From Alkaliphilus sp. (GTDB taxonomy: Bacteria; Bacillota; Clostridia; Peptostreptococcales; Natronincolaceae), in the NCBI GenBank assembly GCA_023230535.1, contig JALNXC010000104.1:1-5719 (forward strand): a stretch of 5,719 nucleotides of DNA. The letters are read 5' to 3'. The notes beneath the pieces were generated by a model. It saw only the letters and a program-made list of their open reading frames with translations, was not told the DNA's origin and made no database searches. The translations under genes were made by a program, and so were the position numbers. Shown one piece after another: positions 1 to 5,378 of this stretch; positions within the stretch are counted from its first letter, which is position 1; every line of letters begins with the position of its first letter.

Positions 1-1
1 A

Positions 2-73
2 ACGGCATCTTGGATTTATTTTACGGATCTTCCAATATTGGAAGATTTTTTTAAGGAAATAGAAAGAGGTTAA
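2..73 (+). CDS. Possible C-terminal end of an unidentified protein (5' partial)
   Basis: The reading frame beginning at base 2 is open from the left edge to a TAA at 71-73. It gives 23 residues, including TDLPILEDFFKEIERG, with an ordinary charged-helix composition. It would be the tail of a + strand gene that converges on the flippase gene, with about 50 bases between the two stop codons. I cannot identify a family from so short a tail. The call is uncertain because a perfect hairpin with a T-run (27-52) lies inside this frame. Frame 1 is also open, to a TAA at 52-54, and frame 3 has no stop before the hairpin either. The real gene may therefore end before the window, leaving only 3' untranslated sequence here. 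Confidence 0.35.
   Translation, partial: TASWIYFTDLPILEDFFKEIERG
27..52 (+). terminator. Intrinsic terminator hairpin with T-run
   Basis: Bases 27-46 read ATCTTCCAATATTGGAAGAT, a perfect 20-base palindrome. It can fold as an 8-bp stem with an ATAT loop. T's run continuously from 46 to 52 on the + strand, as expected for Rho-independent termination of a transcript entering from the left. The opposite strand has no T-run after the hairpin, so it would act on the + strand only. Its overlap with an open reading frame is the main doubt. Confidence 0.65.
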
Positions 74-122
74 CCGATATAATTCATATATTCCCGGGGA
101 AATGTTCAAAAATTTACGCCGG

Positions 123-1682
123 TTATATTTGGGATTTAAGTGAAGGTATGTTTTTTATAATTGGTCTTATGTCCAGGGCCCCGGTTATGGATAATAAAAC
201 TAGATATAGTATAAAGCCTAGTAGTGTAGCCAATAGGGTGCTCAGGAGATTGCTATTTGTGATTAAAAAGGATGTTTTATAACTATAAAACATCAGTATT
301 ATCATGAAAATGGAGCATATAGTTGCCTTGACTGACGATTTTATTATAGAAAATCGCATATCGATTATTCCTTTTAAAGTGATCATGTTCAGCATAAAAA
401 TTACAAATGCTGAAAGGATATATCCTATAAAAAAACCGTTTATTCCGTATCTGGGATTGGGAATCAAAAAATATGTGCAATAAAGTTGGATCAATATTCC
501 CAGCAAATAATTGATCGTATTTATTACTTGTTTTCCCATACCATGCAAAATACCTGATAGGGTATGTTGCATACATAAAAATATGGTTGAATAACTTGCT
601 ATAGTTAAATATTTTCCTACATCCTGCTGATTGTAGATAAGTTGTGCAATATGATTACCAAAAATAGCATATACAAAGGTGATTGGAATAGCTACCAGTA
701 ATGTCAATTTTATTGCCAAATTTGATTGGGAACGGATGTCTTCCATGTTATTTATGGCTATTTGTTCTGATATATCCGGAATTATATTGACTGCTAAGGC
801 AGATGTAACCGTAAATGGCAGAAATAATAAAGGCATTGTCATACCGGTTATTTTACCGAAGGTTTGAATTGCTTCGGAGCTTGTATACCCTGCTATTATT
901 AATCTTTGAGGTATTAAAATAGAATTGGCGGTTTGTATCAATACGGAAACCAATTTACCTATGGTGATAGGGATGGAAATATATAATATGTTACCGGCCA
1001 CCTTGAACGAAGAGGTGGAATATACCTTCAAAAAATGCTTTTTGGGGTTTAATTTTTTGAAATTAAATTTGAATACTAAATATATTAATCCGAATATTTC
1101 CCCTAGGGAAACCCCTATGATTCCTATCGTAGCTGCTAAAATAGGGTTAGAAGGTTTTTTATAAACTAAATAAGACAGGACAAATATTATACGGATTAAT
1201 TGTTCTACAATTTGAGCGTTAGCCGGAGGAGATACATCTTTTAATCCATAAAAAAATCCTCTTAATATTCCGGAGAATGTTATTAAACTTATTGCCGGTA
1301 TTGTAAATAAAAATGGATAATATATTGATTTGTTTTTCAATATTTTAGTGATTATAAAGTCTATGTTAAGAGATACTAATATGGATATAATTAAAGAAAG
1401 AGTCCCTCCGATACAAAGAGCTATGGTTAAAACCTTATATACACCCTCTCTGTTATTTAAAGAGTTTTCTTTTGCAACAAGACTGGATACTGCAATGGGA
1501 ATTCCCGCAGTTGTTACAGTTGTAAGTAACATCAAAAAAGGGAACACCATTTGATATAAACCTATCGCTTCTGCTCCTATAAGCCTTGAAAGCATAATTC
1601 TATATATAAATCCTAAAGATCTAACTAAAAAGTTAACTATAACAAGTAAAATTGTCCCATAAATAAAAGAAGATTTTTTCAA
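123..1682 (-). CDS. spoVB: SpoVB-like polysaccharide/lipid II flippase (MOP superfamily)
   Basis: This is a 519-residue, strongly hydrophobic protein, very close in length to Bacillus SpoVB. It is a polytopic membrane protein with roughly 12-14 predicted segments. Family signatures visible are the N-terminal block around residues 35-70 (GAEAIGLYQMVFPF, then TTAGIPIAVSSLVAKE) and the RGFFYGLKDVSPPANAQIVEQ block at about 141-161. In Bacillus, SpoVB belongs to the MOP exporter superfamily (with MurJ and Wzx) and is needed for spore cortex peptidoglycan, probably by moving lipid-linked precursors across the outer forespore membrane. Paralogues such as YtgP/MurJ, YkvU and YabM have the same fold, so a vegetative flippase role cannot be excluded. 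The start is TTG (bases 1680-1682 read CAA on the + strand), placed by a strong ribosome binding site. The gene stands alone, divergent from the 63-residue gene. I see no convincing promoter or terminator for it. Confidence 0.88.
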   Translation of the reverse strand: MKKSSFIYGTILLVIVNFLVRSLGFIYRIMLSRLIGAEAIGLYQMVFPFLMLLTTVTTAGIPIAVSSLVAKENSLNNREGVYKVLTIALCIGGTLSLIISILVSLNIDFIITKILKNKSIYYPFLFTIPAISLITFSGILRGFFYGLKDVSPPANAQIVEQLIRIIFVLSYLVYKKPSNPILAATIGIIGVSLGEIFGLIYLVFKFNFKKLNPKKHFLKVYSTSSFKVAGNILYISIPITIGKLVSVLIQTANSILIPQRLIIAGYTSSEAIQTFGKITGMTMPLLFLPFTVTSALAVNIIPDISEQIAINNMEDIRSQSNLAIKLTLLVAIPITFVYAIFGNHIAQLIYNQQDVGKYLTIASYSTIFLCMQHTLSGILHGMGKQVINTINYLLGILIQLYCTYFLIPNPRYGINGFFIGYILSAFVIFMLNMITLKGIIDMRFSIIKSSVKATICSIFMIILMFYSYKTSFLITNSNLLSTLLATLLGFILYLVLLSITGALDIRPIIKNIPSLKSQI

Positions 1683-1689
1683 TATTGGG

Positions 1690-1698
1690 CCCTCCTTT
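1690..1698 (-). promoter_or_regulatory. Ribosome binding site fixing the TTG start of the flippase gene
   Basis: On the - strand this reads AAAGGAGGG, an almost ideal Shine-Dalgarno sequence, 7 bases upstream of TTG at 1682-1680. No ATG lies at a suitable distance. The protein then begins MKKSSF, followed by the first membrane segment, which fits the family. Confidence 0.85.
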
Positions 1699-1797
1699 CG
1701 TTATTTATATAGTTATACTTATTCCGGCAAATAAAAAAATATACATTGATGCAGATATGAAATGAAAAGGGAAAAGTATTTTATAATATAGAATCAT

Positions 1798-1827
1798 TTG
1801 TTTATTTTTTTGGGAAAAACATATAAT
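1798..1827 (+). promoter_or_regulatory. Candidate promoter of the 63-residue protein gene
   Basis: TATAAT at 1822-1827 is preceded by TTGTTT at 1798-1803 with an 18-base spacer. This is a perfect -10 and a 3/6 match to the sigma-A -35. The same -10 region also reads CATATAAT (1820-1827), one base from the Bacillus sigma-E -10 CATACAAT, with GTTTATT 13 bases upstream as a partial sigma-E -35. Which sigma factor is used cannot be decided by eye. The leader would be about 65 bases. Confidence 0.4.
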
Positions 1828-1885
1828 ACCTATAAGATTATCCTTCAATACATAATTTAATAAAAACCTAGCAAAATAACAGTAG

Positions 1886-1891
1886 AGGAGG
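1886..1891 (+). promoter_or_regulatory. Ribosome binding site supporting a GTG start at 1900
   Basis: AGGAGG lies 8 bases before GTG at 1900-1902. A closer ATG at 1896-1898 opens only a 24-codon frame with no recognisable protein. The next in-frame ATG (1921, residue 8) is too far from the site. GTG is therefore the best start. Confidence 0.75.
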
Positions 1892-1899
1892 TGTAATGG

Positions 1900-2091
1900 G
1901 TGAATTTAAACACAGAGGATATGATTATAAAAAAACTGTTGGATGTACAGGAAATGGTAAGGGATTTTGAAATGTTTTCTAAACACGCCGAAGATGAACA
2001 GGTAGCTTCTGCATTTAAAAATTTTGCTGAGGAAAGTGGTATGCAAGCCAGGGAACTACAAAAATTGGCCGATCGTTACAGAAAGGATTGA
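1900..2091 (+). CDS. Small helical-hairpin protein of unknown function (63 aa)
   Basis: I do not recognise this gene by name. The protein is acidic, soluble-looking and rich in Glu, Lys, Met and Ala, with no signal peptide or membrane segment. Heptad-like hydrophobic spacing suggests two long helices, about residues 5-30 and 33-60, joined near EDEQ (31-34). The second helix, with FKNFAEESGMQARELQKL at about 39-56, recalls the ExxH-bearing helices of rubrerythrin or ferritin-like proteins. However, the His expected of an iron ligand is absent (EESGMQ at 44-49), so metal binding is not supported. It may be a half-bundle that dimerises; that is inference. The GTG start follows a good ribosome binding site. 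The gene has its own candidate promoter and a clear terminator, so it is probably monocistronic. It is divergent from the flippase gene. Confidence 0.8.
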   Translation: MNLNTEDMIIKKLLDVQEMVRDFEMFSKHAEDEQVASAFKNFAEESGMQARELQKLADRYRKD

Positions 2092-2174
2092 TTTAAACGA
2101 GCAATACCTATTCTATTTTTAAAAAAGATAGGTTTACCGGCAGTTAAAAATTAAAATAGTGGGTAGAATATTTT

Positions 2175-2209
2175 AAAAGTCATCTATGTTCTAATATGGA
2201 TGGCTTTTT
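2175..2209 (+). terminator. Intrinsic terminator of the 63-residue protein gene
   Basis: Bases 2175-2187 pair with 2196-2208 to form a 13-bp stem without mismatches, including two G-T wobble pairs, around an 8-base loop. A T5 run covers 2205-2209. It lies about 85 bases after the stop at 2091 and ends just before the next promoter, so it isolates the two transcription units. Confidence 0.85.
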
Positions 2210-2214
2210 ACAGT

Positions 2215-2243
2215 TTGGCAACAATATGCAAAGCTGATATAAT
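2215..2243 (+). promoter_or_regulatory. Strong sigma-A promoter of the MocR-type gene
   Basis: TTGGCA (2215-2220, 5/6 match to TTGACA) and TATAAT (2238-2243, 6/6) are separated by exactly 17 bases. Transcription would start near 2250, giving a leader of about 25 bases that contains the ribosome binding site TAGGAG (2261-2266), 9 bases before ATG 2276. MocR proteins often autoregulate, but I see no clear direct repeats here to mark as an operator. Confidence 0.85.
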
Positions 2244-2275
2244 ATAAATAAACATTTAGATAGGAGTAATATTGA

Positions 2276-3766
2276 ATGGAAAGTTTCGATGATATTAAGT
2301 TATGTAAACATAAAGGGGAGCATTTATATGTTCAGTTATATAAGGCAATAAAAGGGCTTATCATCAGTGGTAAGATAAGTAATGATGAAAAATTACCTCC
2401 TATACGTAAACTAGCGAAGGAACTTAAAGTTAACAATGTTACAGTTGTAAATGCATACCATATTTTAGAACAGGAAGGATTAGTATACAAAAAAATAGGG
2501 AGTGGCACATATGTGTCACCGGATTTATTTGAATATACATACGAAGAACAGGGGGTATCAAATAGTTCCGGGTCCCTCTCTTTTATAGAACGAGGTCAAA
2601 TCCAGATTCAAAAAGATATGATCAATTTTGCCAGTGCAACACCCATGTCGGAATTATTCCCGGTAGATGATTTTAAACGGGCCCTAAATGAGGTTTTAGA
2701 CAGGGATGGGGGGCATGCTTTTGATTATCAGGAAAGTCGGGGATATTTCCCATTAAGGAAAGCATTGATAGGGTATGTAAAAGAATACAATATTTCTGCA
2801 AATATTGATAGTATACAAATTATTTCCGGAGCCCAGCAGGGTATAGATATTATTGCAAAAGCTTTATTAAATTATGATGATGTGGTTATTATTGAGAGCC
2901 CCTCATATACAGGCGCTATAGCTTCCTTTAAATCCAGGGGGGCTAAAATTATAGATGTAAAACTATTGGATGATGGTATAGATATTGAGGATTTAGATAA
3001 AAAAATTCGTATTTTCAACCCCAAATTTTTATATTTAATGCCTAATTTTCAAAATCCAACCGGGATATCATATAGCCGAAACAAAAAAAATAAAATTATT
3101 GATTTATGCAGACAACATGAAATATATATAGTGGAAGATGATTATTTGAGCGATTTAAATTTTTATTCTAAAGATAACACCACTTTAAAAAGCCTGGATA
3201 TAGATAATGAATTAGTTATTTATGTGAAAAGTTTTTCAAAAATATTTATGCCCGGACTCAGGTTAGGATTTTTAATAGCGCCGGCAATATTTTATGAACA
3301 TCTGCTTTTTGCCAAACATTCTTCGGACATCTCCACATCGGGGCTTTTACAAAGGGCATTGGAGATATATTTTACCAGGGGAACATGGAAAGAGCACATT
3401 GAATATATGGGAGAAAAGTATAAAGATGTTTTTGATATCATGTTAAAAAATATTGAAAAATACATGCCGCCCGAGGTTGATTTTATGTACCCGCAAGGTG
3501 GAGTTAATTTTTGGTTTAGATTGCCAAAGGGCATCTCTTCGAAAAACTTATATGAAACGGCTATTAAAAACAATGTCGCTATAGCTCCGGGCAATTTGTT
3601 TTTTGTTCATCAAAACGATGACAGACATTTTAGGTTAAGTATTGCATCTGTTAATGATGATGAGATAGAGCACGGAATAATTATAATAAGCAATATAATT
3701 AAAAATTTGATTAAAGAAAAAAATGACAGTGAAACTAGGGAAGAAATATACAAACCCATATTATAA
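2276..3766 (+). CDS. MocR-family regulator: GntR HTH fused to a PLP aminotransferase domain
   Basis: The 496 residues match the usual MocR length. Residues 17-80 form a GntR-type winged helix (LYVQLYKAIKGLIISGKIS, then LPPIRKLAKEL, NNVTVVNAYHILEQEGLV and GSGTYV). After a short linker, residues 115-480 form a fold type I aminotransferase domain. The cofactor site looks intact: NPTG at 260-263, EDDY at 287-290 (Asp288 expected to contact the pyridine nitrogen), SFSK with the likely PLP lysine Lys322, the phosphate-binding region around Arg329 (PGLRLGF), and FRLS with Arg453 in the place of the substrate-carboxylate arginine. Known members include GabR, PdxR and TauR, which are regulators rather than enzymes. 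None of their usual targets (pdxST, gabTD, taurine genes) is adjacent, so the effector and regulon are unknown. It has its own strong promoter, and the lipid kinase gene follows 117 bases downstream in the same direction. Confidence 0.93.
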   Translation: MESFDDIKLCKHKGEHLYVQLYKAIKGLIISGKISNDEKLPPIRKLAKELKVNNVTVVNAYHILEQEGLVYKKIGSGTYVSPDLFEYTYEEQGVSNSSGSLSFIERGQIQIQKDMINFASATPMSELFPVDDFKRALNEVLDRDGGHAFDYQESRGYFPLRKALIGYVKEYNISANIDSIQIISGAQQGIDIIAKALLNYDDVVIIESPSYTGAIASFKSRGAKIIDVKLLDDGIDIEDLDKKIRIFNPKFLYLMPNFQNPTGISYSRNKKNKIIDLCRQHEIYIVEDDYLSDLNFYSKDNTTLKSLDIDNELVIYVKSFSKIFMPGLRLGFLIAPAIFYEHLLFAKHSSDISTSGLLQRALEIYFTRGTWKEHIEYMGEKYKDVFDIMLKNIEKYMPPEVDFMYPQGGVNFWFRLPKGISSKNLYETAIKNNVAIAPGNLFFVHQNDDRHFRLSIASVNDDEIEHGIIIISNIIKNLIKEKNDSETREEIYKPIL

Positions 3767-3869
3767 TAGAATTCATGCCGGAGGTATATGAAACAATAAA
3801 TAGCGGTAAAAAACATAAAATTTTAAAAACCCGGCAGATTGTCAAGCTAATTTCCGGCTTCTAATAATG

Positions 3870-3876
3870 AAAGGGG
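3870..3876 (+). promoter_or_regulatory. Ribosome binding site supporting the GTG start of the lipid kinase
   Basis: AAAGGGG lies 7 bases before GTG at 3884-3886. This start places the NPNSG nucleotide-binding motif at residues 9-13, as expected for the family, so GTG is preferred over any internal start. Confidence 0.75.
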
Positions 3877-3883
3877 TATTATT

Positions 3884-4783
3884 GTGAAGAAGGCCAAAAT
3901 TATTTGCAACCCTAATTCCGGAAGGCAAATAGTGCAAAAAAACATATTTAATTTGGTAAAAATATTAAAGGAAAACAATTATTATGTGGATATATATACG
4001 ACAAAGGCACAGTTGGACGCTATGTATGCAGCTTCAGAGGCTTGTAAAAACGAATACGACATAGTTGCGGCAATAGGGGGAGACGGAACCGTTAATGAAG
4101 TTGTCAACGGCATCATGGCCAACGAATTCAGGCCTAAATTAGCAGTATATCCGGCGGGCACCGTAAATGATTTTGCCAGTTATTTGAAAATTCCGCGTGT
4201 AATGAAAGAATTCGCAAAAATAATTATTAAAGGAAAGACAACCAGGATAGATGTCGGGTTAGCAGGGGATAGGTATTTTTTAAATGTTGCTGCGGCGGGA
4301 TTGCTCACAGATGTGGCTTATAGGGTTTCTCCCGAGGCAAAGACTGTTTTGGGGAAATTTGCATATTATTTGGAAGGTCTCAGGGAGCTGCCGAGGCAAA
4401 TATTTAAACCCATAAAAATAACACTGAAAATAGGTGACATAGAAGAGGAAAGAGAAATATTGTTTTTTCTGGTAGCAAATACTCCCTCTGTGGGCGGGTT
4501 TAAATATGTCGCTCCGGAGGCCAGCATTAACGATGGAAAGTTCGATCTGCTTATCGTTGAAAAAAGCCAATTTATAGATGTAGCAAGTATTTTTTTTATG
4601 GCCCTATCGGGCAATCACACGAGCCATCCTAATTTACAATATATACAGATAGATGCTTTCCGCGTTCATTGTGACGATAATATATATGTGGATCTGGATG
4701 GTGAACAGGGGGGCAAACTCCCTATGGACTTTCGGATCGAGAAGGAGGCTATTGATCTGATTATTCCATCGGATGTAATTTAA
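3884..4783 (+). CDS. Diacylglycerol kinase-like lipid kinase (YegS/BmrU/DgkB family)
   Basis: The 299-residue length is typical of soluble bacterial lipid kinases with a DAGK catalytic domain. Motifs seen are NPNSG (9-13), the nucleotide-binding GGDGTVNEVVNG (65-76), PAGTVNDFA (90-98) and a C-terminal DLDGEQ (270-275), whose Asp272 corresponds to the catalytic Asp of DgkB-type enzymes. Family members use ATP to phosphorylate diacylglycerol or a related lipid at the inner face of the membrane. In Gram-positive bacteria this recycles diacylglycerol released by lipoteichoic acid synthesis. The exact substrate cannot be told from sequence, and YegS acts on other lipids. There is no membrane segment, so association would be peripheral. 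It probably shares the MocR gene's transcript, since I see no terminator and no well-placed promoter in the 117-base gap. A strong bidirectional terminator follows it. Confidence 0.92.
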   Translation: MKKAKIICNPNSGRQIVQKNIFNLVKILKENNYYVDIYTTKAQLDAMYAASEACKNEYDIVAAIGGDGTVNEVVNGIMANEFRPKLAVYPAGTVNDFASYLKIPRVMKEFAKIIIKGKTTRIDVGLAGDRYFLNVAAAGLLTDVAYRVSPEAKTVLGKFAYYLEGLRELPRQIFKPIKITLKIGDIEEEREILFFLVANTPSVGGFKYVAPEASINDGKFDLLIVEKSQFIDVASIFFMALSGNHTSHPNLQYIQIDAFRVHCDDNIYVDLDGEQGGKLPMDFRIEKEAIDLIIPSDVI

Positions 4784-4796
4784 GAAATATATGCTT

Positions 4797-4848
4797 AAAA
4801 AATAAACATTAAGAGGACTTTTAAAGTCATCTTGATGTCTATTTTTTT
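4797..4848. terminator. Bidirectional intrinsic terminator between convergent genes
   Basis: One long hairpin spans this segment. Bases 4797-4820 pair with 4824-4847 around a TTA loop, with 22 of 24 positions paired (one wobble pair, two mismatches). An A6 tract (4797-4802) on the left faces a T7 tract (4842-4848) on the right. A U-run therefore follows the stem on either strand. It sits 13 bases after the lipid kinase stop and 24 bases from the stop of the opposing 93-residue gene, and should end both transcripts. Confidence 0.88.
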
Positions 4849-4872
4849 GAGTTCTTAACACATAGTTTAGTT

Positions 4873-5154
4873 TTAGATATTCAAATAATTCATAATTTCA
4901 TCTAATTTAGATAATTGTTCCTGATTTAACAAGGGTTTAATTTTTTCTATTATCTCATCATGATCGGGTACCGATTCTTTGAGTTGTTTTAATCCATATA
5001 AGATCTCATCTTCCGATTTGTCACTATATTTATTAAACAATTCCAACGCTTTTTGGTAATCTTCTTCAGAAACCATGTCTTTTATCTCTTGAAGCCTTTC
5101 ATAATTGCCGGGTTTAAGAGTTTTAAAAAGATCGTTTAATTTTCCGTAAAACAT
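4873..5154 (-). CDS. Small all-helical protein of unknown function (93 aa)
   Basis: I do not recognise this gene. The protein is highly charged (rich in Glu, Asp, Lys), has no Cys, signal peptide or membrane segment, and reads as a series of short amphipathic helices: about 3-13, 16-28, 30-43 (EEDYQKALELFNKY), 47-60, 65-75 and 77-91. The two halves have a similar rhythm of Leu/Ile and acidic positions, hinting at a repeated helical hairpin. The C-terminal part, IKPLLNQEQLSKLDEIM (72-88), resembles a stretch in the divergently transcribed neighbour (see findings). The start ATG has an excellent ribosome binding site, AGGAGGA on the - strand (5161-5167), 6 bases away. It looks monocistronic, with its own promoter and a shared terminator. 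No function can be assigned. Confidence 0.82.
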   Translation of the reverse strand: MFYGKLNDLFKTLKPGNYERLQEIKDMVSEEDYQKALELFNKYSDKSEDEILYGLKQLKESVPDHDEIIEKIKPLLNQEQLSKLDEIMNYLNI

Positions 5155-5179
5155 TATAATTCCTCCTAAATAATGATTT

Positions 5180-5207
5180 TTTATATTTTAAATTTATAAG
5201 ATGCCAA
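5180..5207 (-). promoter_or_regulatory. Candidate sigma-A promoter of the 93-residue protein gene
   Basis: On the - strand, TTGGCA (5207-5202) is followed after 16 bases by TATAAA (5185-5180), a 5/6 match in each box. Transcription would begin near 5173, just upstream of the ribosome binding site, giving a very short leader of about 20 bases. The surrounding A/T richness makes chance -10 matches common. Confidence 0.5.
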
Positions 5208-5324
5208 TATTGATGTTTGTTATGAACAGTTTTCTGTATATAGATATGCATAGCAAATACATTTTGTCACTAAAATAAAATTATTATTTATCGGTATGGT
5301 AATTTAAAAGTTAATAAAACATTT

Positions 5325-5352
5325 TTTACTGAATATACATATACTGTATAAT
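5325..5352 (+). promoter_or_regulatory. Candidate promoter of the right-edge gene
   Basis: TTTACT (5325-5330, 4/6) and a perfect TATAAT (5347-5352) are 16 bases apart. Transcription would start near 5359, immediately before the ribosome binding site. An 11-base inverted repeat, TATACTGTATA (5340-5350), overlaps the -10 box and could be an operator, though such A/T palindromes also arise by chance. Confidence 0.5.
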
Positions 5353-5378
5353 AGTTTGAAATTGAAAGGAGGTCAACA

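Noticed and set aside
71..125. Inverted repeat TAACCG / CGGTTA between the left-edge frame and the flippase stop, plus a CCCGGG palindrome between its arms, as a convergent terminator
   Set aside because: The stem is only 6 bp with a 43-base loop, and no T-run follows on either strand in the right place.
283..1554. Several open frames of 60-100 codons on both strands inside the flippase gene
   Set aside because: They lie fully within a well-supported gene, lack ribosome binding sites and show no family-like motifs. They are shadows.
1701..1780. Possible promoter for the flippase gene on the - strand (GTATATT or TTGCCG as -35)
   Set aside because: The paired -10 boxes match sigma-E poorly (about 3 of 7), and the sigma-A reading needs a 15-16 base spacer with a weak -35. 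Too uncertain to list.
1896..1970. ATG at 1896 as the start of the small gene after the AGGAGG site
   Set aside because: It gives a 24-codon frame, overlaps the GTG-started frame and sits closer than ideal to the ribosome binding site. The GTG frame has a coherent helical protein.
2106..2133. ACCTAT / ATAGGT hairpin after the 63-residue gene as its terminator
   Set aside because: A weak 6-bp stem, a long loop and no T-run. The 2175-2209 hairpin is far stronger.
3292..3816. Two - strand open frames (100 and 68 codons) at the 3' end of the MocR gene
   Set aside because: They are antisense to coding sequence with conserved aminotransferase motifs and have no supporting translation signals.
3775..3864. 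29-codon frame (MPEVYETINS...) in the MocR-lipid kinase gap
   Set aside because: It has no ribosome binding site at a useful distance, no recognisable sequence, and a length expected by chance.
3839..3868. TTGTCA-18-AATAAT as a promoter for the lipid kinase
   Set aside because: The boxes look fair, but transcription would begin at about 3875, on top of the ribosome binding site, leaving the GTG start without one.
4280..4861. Three - strand open frames (96, 82 and 75 codons) overlapping the lipid kinase gene
   Set aside because: They are antisense shadows. One also runs across the strong terminator.
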